From contig OZ018337.1 of assembly GCA_963969495.1 (NCBI GenBank), positions 79,594,648-79,658,647 on the forward strand: a stretch of DNA of 64,000 nucleotides, given 5' to 3'. This stretch comes from Ceratothoa steindachneri. Lineage: Eukaryota > Arthropoda > Malacostraca > Isopoda > Cymothoidae. Below are positions 55,445-64,000 of the stretch, in pieces. Under the pieces are notes generated by a model. It was given only the letters and a program-made list of their open reading frames with translations. It was not told the origin of the DNA and searched no databases. Each line of letters starts with the position of its first letter. Positions within the stretch are counted from its first letter, which is position 1. Position numbers and translations under genes: made by a program.

Positions 55445-57067
55445 TGTCGGGAAATGGTCACTCCCCCCCCCCCCCGTTCACTCGTGATGCAGTCCCAAGG
55501 CGGTTACCGCAACGACATCCGTCGAAGGCATCGGCGGGTCAGTGCTTAACCACAACGTGGCACAACCCAGTGCCATGAAATACCCTAAAGGTCAAAAAGG
55601 TAAGATCTCCCCCAGGAGAGTGAGATCCAGTTTCACGTCGAACAAGAAATTGGAGACGGGTTTCTCCCAATCTCGATGGCTAACGAGGAGCCGATGTTTG
55701 ACTTCGTGGGAAAGACCGTTTGGAAAAAGAACTCTCCTGGGGCCGTCCTCAAGCCCCTCTCCCCCTTACCACTCCCCCAGTGGGGGTGCGAGGTATAAAT
55801 GAGGAACTCTGAGGAAAATCGAAGTAGTATACGTCAGGCCAGGTGACGAAGTCCTCGGATCCAAAACCGAGCTACCTAGACTGGATTGGTAGTATACGTC
55901 AGGCCAGGTGACGAAGTCCTCGGATCCAAAACCGAGCTACCTAGACTGGATTGGTAGTATACGTCAGTCTCTAGGTGACGAAGTCCTCGGATCCACAACT
56001 GAGCTACCGAGACTGGAGAGGTAGTGTTCTTGGCTCGCCAGACCAAGAAGTACCCTGCAAGAGAGGCAGGGCTACCTACCTTAAGGGGCTAAGAAAAAGC
56101 TCATCCTTGAGCTAAGTCCCTGGTTATCAAACCAAACGATAAGTGAACTTTGGTAAGTTCAACTTACTCTCGCCAGAGAGACTCCTCATATCCTGGTGCA
56201 CCGTAAACACCAGGGGTATTCCTCGTCCTTGAGGAATTAAGAAGAAGAAGGAAAAGACTCCCCCTCGAGCCCGTTATTCGGTGGCCACACCAAACGTTAA
56301 GTAATTTATTCTCGTCAGAGAAACCCCCCTCCGTTATCCTCGCCCGTGAAGAAGACCCTCCCCGAGTTCAGTCCTCGTCCATAAGGAAATAAGTTACGAA
56401 GGAGAAAAGCTCCTCCTCGAGCTCGTTACTCGGTGATCACACCGCACTCCAAGTTAACTTGATTTAAGAAACAAGTTCGACTCACTCTCGCCAGAGAGAC
56501 CACGACTGCCTAGGTGTTGCATAAAGCACCGTCTTGGTTCTCGTCCTTAACGAACCCTTCCCCTCCGGAAGAACGTGTGGACCCCCCCAGCTGCTACCCT
56601 CGCCCAAACGACCGTGGAATTTCTCCCATCTACAACTGGACACACGGCACGCGTCGTGAGTCAATAACATTTCTGAGGCCCTTTAAACTCCACATGAGTC
56701 CGTAAGCCTAATTCTTATATTATTGTTTTGTGTAGAGAAAACGTTAACCAAATTTTGGAGGGTAAACTAATTTAATTAATTCTTGTTTATAATAATATTT
56801 AGAGTATTGCTGTAGTTAATGTATAAAGGTTGTGTATTCAATGGTTAAAGATAAAATATAAGTTTATTTTGTGAATTAGTGGGTGTTTCTTTTATATCCT
56901 TACGTGTTTGGTAACGGCTCTGTTCTTTAAGATATTCCTATAATATCAATATATATTAGACACTCTTAGCACTCTTAGAGATAGAACAAAAAGGAGGGGA
57001 ATTCTACGACACTAAATAAAAGTGGTGTCAGGTAAGTAGGGTTCTTATCAGAAAGAATTCTACGACA
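55445..57067 (+). repeat. 3' LTR (1623 bp)
   Basis: Same ends and content as the 5' LTR, with three instead of four 65-bp units (55824-56017), TATAAAT at 55794 and the terminal 56-base leader copy (PBS-like TGGTGTCAGG at 57023). It ends TACGACA and is followed by the TCATT duplication. Confidence 0.93.
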
Positions 57068-57099
57068 TCATTATCTCATATATTTTTATTTCATCCCCT

Positions 57100-59503
57100 C
57101 TTCAGATTGTACAGAGTGTCACGACCACAAGCTAAGAAACGAATTCATTGAAATGAAGAGGATATTAGAGAATTTAAAGAATACTGGACTGAAAAGCTTG
57201 GCATGATTTAGAAAGACAATAAAGCATTATGCATTTTATGTTCCGAAACAGTTGTTTGTAGGACTTCTACTGTAAAGAAAGATTTTGAAAGTGTTCATAA
57301 GAACTGAATCAATAAAACTGAGGAGGAGCAAAGAAAATTAATTTCTCGTGAACGGAGTAAGAAACAAAAACAGGTTGATACTTTTATGAACTTTATTTCA
57401 GGTAGGCCCAGTTCCAACTTAGCTGCTGCTAGTTTTGAAGTTTCCAAAGTTATTGCCACACATGGAAAGCCACTCAGTGATGGGGAGTGGATTAAAGAAG
57501 CTTGGCTAGAATGTGCACCTTTCCTTTTTGACAATTTTTCTGAAAAGGAAAAGATTACTTAGCGCATTAAAGATTTGTCTGTGGGTAGAAAAAGAGTTAA
57601 GGATAGGATACTCAAGTTGGAAAGGAATGCAGCTGACCAATTGAAAAAAGATCTGTCTTCATGAAAGGTTTTTTTCTATTTGTATTGATGAAAGTACGGA
57701 CATTACATCATCAGCTGGGCTAGCCATATTTTCTCGATTTTGTAAGGGTGATGAAGTATGTGAAGAGATGGTTGCCCTTGCAACATTACCTGAGCGTACT
57801 ACCGGCACTGAAATATGTAATACAGTTGTGAACGAATTATCTACTCTGCAAATTTACATTTCAAAACTAGTATCCGACACAACAGATGGTGCCCCCAGCA
57901 TGACTGGTTAGAAGACAGGATTGGTAAATCTGTTTGGAAAAGATATTGGTCATCCACTGATGGGTTTTCATTGCATCATACATGAGGAGGCTTTATGTGC
58001 AAAAGATAGCCTAAAGGAACTTCAGGAAGTGATGCAAACAGTTACCAAGGTTGTTAATTACATTTCAGTTCGGGCTTTAAATAAACGGCAATTTCAATTC
58101 TACTGAATGAGGTAGATTCCATGTATAAAGGACTGAAAATGTACAACAATTTTCGTTGACTTAGCCGAGGTTTTTTTCTGCAACAATTTGTCGAATGCTT
58201 AGATGAGATAAAGTTGTGAACATTTAAATCAGTTGAATATTAAGTTACAGGGCTCTTGTAAGACACTTGACTTGGTTAATTTAAAAGGGGTTCTGTAAAC
58301 GCAAATACGGGTGTGACAATACTTAATGACACTTTTAATGCTTAATTCTTAACTCTCTATTCCTCTCATTGCTCGCTTATATATACAGTTTTATTTCCAG
58401 GAGGGCGTGGCCTAGATTCGACTCCGGGACAAATCTGGAGCCGGGGCTCATTAGTTCCACCCCCTAAGGCCGGAGTTTTCCACCTAATCTAGCTATTCTA
58501 TTCCCCGATTCTACAGAACTGTGTTATAATTTCCTTTGGTTGTACTTTGTGTTTACTCAGGTGTTACGTAGACTTCCGTCTTCTGATAAATTTATCCGGA
58601 GACGTGAATTTTTATTTATTCGTTTCCTCTTGTTGACTTAGGTATCTTGACCTTTTATCCCTCTTCTCGCGTTCGCCCTTTTTTGTATTTCCCGTGCGTT
58701 AGGATTTAATGAGACCATCGCGCGTCCATTTTGTGGAGTTTTTTGCTGGGCCTATTGAATCCTGCAACTTGGTGCCAGTAGCCTTCCTATTACATAACCG
58801 ATCACCACAGTTACATAAAGGATTTTGAAGTGAAACTAGAAGTTTTTAAGAGAGATGTAGATAATGAGAGATTTAGATACTTTCCAAACCTAAAACCTAA
58901 AGAGGTAAATCAAAGATCTCCCAAAAGATGACAGGACAGACCGCCATTCTTCAAAAGCTGTTTATAAACATTATTGAGGCAAGTGTTGGGCAGTTTTTTG
59001 CAAGATTTGCTAAGTTCAAAGAACTAGAAGAGACGGCAAAATCCATTCAGTGTCCAGACAGTATCAAACTGGATGAACTAAACTCGCAAATGTTTTCATG
59101 GATAGACATGGATGATTTTTGAAATGCAGTTAATTAAATTTCAGAGTAGCTCAATTTGGAAACAAAGTTTTTTTGACCTTAGAGTTGACTTAGAAAATGT
59201 TGAAAAAGAGCGATTAGAGACGGGAGTGACAGAGATAAATGCGGAAAGCGAAGAATTAAAGATTTGGAATACTATTCCAAAAAATCATGTCTGTTTAAAA
59301 GACCTTGCAACAGCATTACTATGCATGATTTCGTCTACATATGCTTGTAAATCTTTGTTCTCAATTATGAACTCTGTTAAGTCTCGTAAAACGAGTAGCC
59401 AGATGGATGAAAGTACTAGTTCATGTATATCTCTCAAGGTTACTAAATATAAACCCGATATAAACTCTTTGTCATCATTGATGCAGCAGCAGAAATCCCA
59501 CTG
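57100..59503 (+). pseudogene. hAT transposase pseudogene, split by an insert
   Basis: Near-full-length hAT transposase of the GTF2IRD2/ZBED-like lineage. A BED-like start (YWTEKLGM...ALCILCSETVV, 57180-57250) and a basic linker are followed, after a frameshift at about 57660, by the catalytic FFSICIDESTDITSSAGLA (first Asp, about 57670), RFCKGDEVCEEMVALATL, and KLVSDTTDGAPSMTG (second Asp). Then FHCIIHEEALCAKDSLKEL. After a stop at 58105, HLNQLNIKLQGSCKTLDLV (about 58225-58280) runs into an insert. The protein resumes as IKDFEVKLEVFKRDVDNERF (58815 on), then at 59112 continues into the dimerisation domain: WNTIPKNHVCLKDLATALLC, STYACKSLFSIMNSVKSRKT, with the C terminus at 59503. At least four stops or shifts. 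Nearest terminal repeats not found. Confidence 0.87.
58282..58812. mobile_element. Insert of ~530 bp within the hAT pseudogene, possibly LTR-derived
   Basis: The transposase reading stops near DLVNL (58282) and resumes at IKDFEVK (58813). Between them, a segment starts TGTAAACGCAAATACGGG (about 58296) and contains AACTTGGTGCCAGTAGCC (about 58767), like an LTR end followed by a TGG primer-binding site, and TATTACA (about 58795). A clean target duplication was not found. LTR origin is a guess; that it is an insert is well supported by the flanking protein. Confidence 0.5.
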
Positions 59504-60240
59504 ATAATATATAAAAAGAGTCAACAAGTTTTCTGTCTTTAGTTTTATCTGATGTTTTCTTTTGATAGTGTACATAAAAATAAGTATGACGAGAGCTGGC
59601 AACTCAAAGGTGTAGGCGGCAGGTCCTCGCTATGAGAGGGGAACGTAAGCGGGTTTTATTGTGTTTTGTCACCAACCCCCGAAGGCAGAACCCTTCGTGA
59701 CAACAGGAGGTAGGGGGGACACCCGTTCCACTTTAGAGGTATGTGGATATGGGTGATCCTATAGAGGACCCTAATATTCGATCAACAGGGTTCCAAAACA
59801 GAGGAGACAGTGGGTATGTTGAGTTGTGAATACAGAAGGGAAATGATAGCAGTGTTGTGATTGTCTCTTTGCGTAAGGATGTGTTTGGAGCTACTTGCCC
59901 CCCGCGGAGGTTAGCTCAGCGTATCCGCGCAATGGGTGATAGTTCATGCCGCTGAAATGTATGTATCAGCGATCGCTAAGATTGAACCTTTGCCTCGACG
60001 TAAGAAATCCAACCACGTATCCACGACGTTAGCGATAGTTCCGTTGGGTACAGTTGATTGCAGTTTCGATTGGCAACGTACTGATTTTTATTTCAAATTC
60101 ATTACAGGAATATTTCAGACAAGAAACATATTCACGAGGATAGGTCTAGATTTTCCAACATACCTCATAGAAATTCTGCTACCAAGCTCCTGTCACATTA
60201 AGTGGCCATTATATGTTATATAACATCATTATGCCGCCCA
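59504..60240. other. Unassigned stretch
   Basis: A 95-codon plus-strand reading (59936-60223) has no known motif. Sequence near 59660-59720 is GC-rich with ACCCCCGAAGG...CCTTCGTG pairing. Nothing else recognised. Confidence 0.3.
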
Positions 60241-61500
60241 TCAACATTACATGCAGTGACCATGTACCAGAGAGGAAGACCAGCAAAAGGAGCGAACAGG
60301 GGCAGATACAAGGAGGAACTTGGGAACTACGTCACAGGCGATCTTGTTGAAGCAAACGTGGAGGAAATAAATGAAAAAATTGATCGATTGAAAACAACTC
60401 TCTTTGAAGGGGAGGACTGAATTGTCCCAGTAACGAGGCAAACCAAACTCCTACATCTCAAATGGACAGGAGGGATGATGGAGAAGAACAGATACTTAAG
60501 GATTGTTTACAAATAGTAATTCTCTGGTCCAAAAGAGAAGGCAACTGGCGCTAAAATGAATGAAAGAGAAGATGATGCATCTCATAGAAGAACAAATGAG
60601 ATAGCCTCGTCGAAGAAATAAAGGAAGAAAAGACTACGAAAGAAAAGTAAAGTTAAAATCAACAAAACGAAAGGTGGAAATACACTGAGCAAAATAAAAT
60701 TAAGAATGAGCAAGGAAGGGAGGAACTATAGGAGAATGGAGCCTTCAAAGAAAAGTTCAGACAAACTTGCAAGTTAGTGATTTCGATAAACCTGAAGAAA
60801 GTTCAGACTTTAACCCAGTAATTTAAAAGATGATAACCGTAATAACAACCTAGAGAAAATATACCAGCGTCTGGTGTCAAACAGCAAATGGAAGAAAACC
60901 TGGGACTAGGAGCTACAATAATAACTGAAGAAATAAAAGGTGCTATCTGCTATCTATTCATTCCAACAGAGAGCGCCAGGTCCCTCTAGAATTATCATGA
61001 TTCCAATGATAAAGCCACCAGTCAATATAATCGAAACCATTAAAAACATAATTAACGCAATCCTAAAAACCACACAATTTCCAAATGACTAAAAGCTCGC
61101 CACAATTATCTTTATTCCAAACCAGGCAAACCACCGGTTCTCATCGAAAGTTACTGACCTATATTGCTTCTGAACTTCATTGGGAAAGTCTTCGATAATA
61201 TTTTTTAACAGAAGATAGAATATTTAAACTAAAATATCCTTAATAACGAATACCAGTCGGATTCTGTAAAGGAATAGACAACATAATGGCGCTTGGCATC
61301 ATCATCACTGAAAAGGAGCCAATACCAAAGTAGAGAAAAAAGATACATCGATCTGGTCCTGAGATATAGGAAAAGCCTTTGAAAATTCTAGCCAAAGGCC
61401 TGCAACATAAGATCTTAAATCTCCAGAGGAACAACAACATGGAAAGAATTCTTTGTCACTATCTGACAGATACCGAGAGTTGCAAAAGTTTTGTTACACT
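60241..61500 (+). pseudogene. LINE remnant (RT fingers and palm)
   Basis: A worn non-LTR retrotransposon reading on plus. A linker reads ANRGRYKEELGNYVTGDLVE (60292 on). RT blocks can be picked out across frames: a KTTQFPND...ATIIFIPNQ-like start at 61065-61125, PVLIESY...LLNFIGKVFDNI at 61135-61200, YQ(S)GF(C)KGIDNIMALGIITE at 61250-61315, and a late NNNMERILCHYLTD at 61430-61475. Many stops; the YADD box was not found. Its relation to the other LINEs here is unclear. Confidence 0.6.
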
Positions 61501-62919
61501 GTTTTTTTTTATCTTTCGATAAGTTTACGTGTGTGATAGAAGAAGGTCCGTCGAACAAACTTAAAGTTCTTTATTCATAATATTTGTCTTCCACGTTGGG
61601 TATCAACTTAGCCAGGCGTTGTTTTTGAACTTAGACCAAAAGGAGAAAATAGGACTAAATAGTCCAGGAGGAGGAAAAAGCGATAAGCCTAATGGCAAAA
61701 TCCTATCCTTTGACATATAAGGAAAATTGGAAGGGAAACTTCGAGTACGTTGCTGTTTTTCTTATGCGGAAGAGTGGGTGTGTGTGAGAGAGAAAGAGAG
61801 GAATTCCAAGTCTTTACTTACGATAAAACCAAATCTTTGTGATCGGAAAGTTATCGAAGCATTGGGAAAACTGTGATTAAACTCTTGGTTTCCCCATTTG
61901 AGACTCATTCTACCTACCCCCTTACTTAGGTAGACACCAACTTATTTTCGACTAATATCGATATCTTAAGAAACCATTATTTAAATCATTCCCATCAATC
62001 ATAATAAAAAACGGAAGAAGACCCTTTCAAGACATGCTTGAAATATTTAAGCGAGTGGAAGGAATATAACACAGAGTATAAGAGAAAAAGCGAGAAAGCA
62101 CGAACCGCCATTCTGCATAGATGAGCATAGATGACTACGATTTATAAGCAATAAAGAAATAAAGATCAGAGGGACAGAATAGGTTCAGAGAAAACAGTAA
62201 AGAGGGTGCCGTTATATTTAAGATCTTGGTAAAAAAAAGAGAAATCTTTACGACGATGGGGGAGCAAATGGGGAGATCAGTGAACTTCACTAAAAAATGA
62301 GAGGGATTGCACGAACAAAACATTTTCGACAGAGACCAGGGGCTGCAAAATACGAACAAATTGAAGGGGGCAAAGAACGGAAGGATGACGATCCAGCGAG
62401 AGAGGCGTTACAGCAATATTAAAGGCAAGAGCCAATTAAACCGTGGATGATGTCTCTCAAAACTCTTTGGGACAAATTGTGAGCAGATACAACAAAGATT
62501 ACGGAGAAAGCAAAGAGAAACTTTCAGGCATTAACGACATAATCTATGAGAGATAGTTGACTATCACAGGTGGTGCTCACATATTTAAATGTGTGGTAAA
62601 AGAGAACAAGGGGTCCATCGAGGTTGAAGATACGATTAATTGTTTTAAAATCTGTAGCAACAGAAGGAATATTACCACAGCTCAGTGTGGTCATGATTGA
62701 ATTTTAGAAAGCGGTCCTAGAGCCATTTGGAAATGAGTGTTGTACTCGGATAGAAGATTTGTAGTGTTCTCGCTAAATGGCACTTGCAGGTAAGATAGGT
62801 ATATTTGTTGGTGATCCGTACAAAAATGAATTATAGAGCTTTGTTAGGGATATAAATGCCAAATAACAAGTGAAATAGGATAAATACGAACATAGAGTGT
62901 AAAAACAATACACAATGCC
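61501..62919. other. Unassigned stretch
   Basis: No recognised coding or repeat. Purine-rich on this strand between about 62000 and 62700, with a short (GA)n-like run near 61787. Confidence 0.35.
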
Positions 62920-62924
62920 ACCTG

Positions 62925-63420
62925 TCTAGATACATATATTCACTACCGAAGTGAACACACCGAGTGGAACATGATTGGTACCATTTGATTCAGTAAAGGA
63001 GAGTTCAAATGATCCGAAGAATACATAAAGGCGAGTCAGAAAAACAGAGTGAGCGACAGTATCAAAGGCTATCAAGAGATCAAGAATTACTAGAATGAAA
63101 TGCTGAACAGGAACCGCCATTCTACGAAGTCAGTCAGTTAGATTCAGGAGAGCGGATTCACTGCTATATCCAGTCTAAAAGCCAGGCTATACTGTCTAAT
63201 CAATGTTGAAAGAGGACATGTTATCAAGCATCCTTGCTAATACAGGTCTTTCAATGACTTTAGAAAAGGAGGGGAGTTGAGAGAGTTAAGGGTAGTTTGC
63301 TTGGTCGTTTGGGTACAGGCTGCGTTTCCTTGGAATTGGGAAAACAGCAGTGACTTTGAAATAAGGTTAATCATAGCAGATGAGAGAGATCGGTGCTAAA
63401 GTTTGCAAGAAAGTGAAGGG
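62925..63420 (-). pseudogene. LINE RT fragment (CR1-like)
   Basis: The minus strand reads, from about 63290, LSTPLLSKVIERPVLARML, then SSESALLNLTD (about 63150), then the palm block LVILDLLIAFDTVAHSVFL with TRLYVFFGS (63090-63010). This corresponds to the AFDTVDHSILL motif of CR1/Jockey-type RTs. It is preceded by worn linker (SKETQPVPKRPS). Downstream RT blocks are lost. Pseudogene. Confidence 0.7.
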
Positions 63421-63903
63421 GAAGCGCAAATATGAGATAATAATTGTGAATTTAAGAGAGTGACAAGGGTGTAGATGAGTAAGGCGGCAGCTGCCTCAGT
63501 GCCAAGAAGCCGAATGGCTCTAAGAAGCCTGTCACAGGCTCACTTGTGCTGCTTTGGTATCCGAATATGATAATAGAACCTTGAGCCACGCCAGCGATAG
63601 AGAAACTAGTAAGAAGGGTCACGTGATCCGGAAACAGAGCGAAAGGAGTCATCGATTTCATCTTTATTAGTGTTAGAGTTCGATACAGTAAAGAGAGATG
63701 GAAGATATAAGGTCATTCGTTTCGTATCAATTGAGGAAATCCGCCGAGGATAGTGTCCTATCGCAAGGTGGATTAGGATCAATAATTAAGCCTCACAAAT
63801 GAGTGTCATGTGAGTCCTATGAAGTCTCTAAATGAGCATGCACATAATTATGCACATGCAATCAATCTACTAAAATTTTATCACATTTTATCATGTAAAT
63901 AAT

Positions 63904-63905
<2 letters not shown>
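63421..63905. other. Unassigned stretch
   Basis: A 69-codon minus-strand reading (63452-63661) has no known motif. Confidence 0.3.

Positions 63906-63908
<3 letters not shown>

Positions 63909-63946
<38 letters not shown>
63909..63946. repeat. (TA)n microsatellite
   Basis: About 19 TA units near the right edge of the window. Confidence 0.95.
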
Positions 63947-63948
<2 letters not shown>

Positions 63949-64000
63949 ATTCTTATAAGGGCTATATAGGCAAAAATAAATTCGAGACGCTTTCACAGGC

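Larger units (their letters stand above)
51757..57067 (+). mobile_element. LTR retrotransposon (Gypsy-like), 5311 bp, young and deleted
   Basis: Complete element with two LTRs, bounded by perfect TCATT duplications (51752-51756 and 57068-57072). LTR differences by eye number roughly 15 substitutions over ~1.6 kb plus one tandem-unit indel, so insertion was recent relative to other elements here. The internal region is only ~2 kb and holds one ORF; protease, the RT palm and integrase are missing. It would depend on a full-length relative for movement. Confidence 0.92.

Overview
This is eukaryotic nuclear DNA, most likely from an arthropod and plausibly a crustacean. It is AT-rich and full of microsatellites and decayed transposable elements. 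The element types (Tc1, mariner, pogo/Tigger, hAT, Penelope, several LINE lineages, Gypsy, Helitron-like) are those of animal genomes. There are no operons, ribosome binding sites or prokaryotic genes. The crustacean guess rests on general resemblance and is soft. I found no host gene that I can name; nearly every recognisable coding stretch is a transposable-element remnant.

Layout. 0-7.5 kb: a Tc1 relic, a cluster of Helitron-like copies around (CT)n/(AT)n tracts, a mariner scrap fused to a Penelope-like element, an open LINE reverse transcriptase, a dispersed repeat, a solo LTR with target-site duplications, and a second Tc1 relic. 7.5-15.2 kb: an unassigned stretch with one odd ATG-less ORF, a 30-bp minisatellite inside a pair of direct repeats, and two LINE remnants. 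15.5-18 kb: two minisatellite fields, the larger about 1.75 kb of a 31-bp unit. 19.6-20.6 kb: a second solo LTR of the same family. 23-27.4 kb: a Helitron-like copy, a minus-strand LINE split by a mariner element, and a pogo/Tigger fragment. 28-37.2 kb: integrase scraps, a foldback, a minus-strand LINE split by an internally deleted mariner, a rotted Gypsy pol, and another Helitron-like copy. 38.5-46.7 kb: a Tc1 pseudogene, a hAT pseudogene, a 22-bp minisatellite, a Tc1 element with intact ends holding a nested foldback, and a Helitron-like copy. 47-51.4 kb: a degenerate CAATTTGAAT repeat field, a probable third solo LTR, and a non-autonomous hAT element. 51.7-57.1 kb: a young LTR retrotransposon with both LTRs, TSDs, PBS and PPT, but only one ORF. 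57-64 kb: a hAT pseudogene split by an insert, then LINE scraps.

The window is best read as a record of nested insertions. At least six element boundaries can be set to the base by TSDs or terminal repeats. The most notable structures are: the Gypsy-like element whose only ORF runs from a Gag-like coiled coil into an RNase H remnant, and whose LTR ends in a copy of its own primer-binding leader; the six-copy Helitron-like family with A|T insertion, 5' TC and 3' CTRR signatures; and mariner insertions that split two different LINEs.
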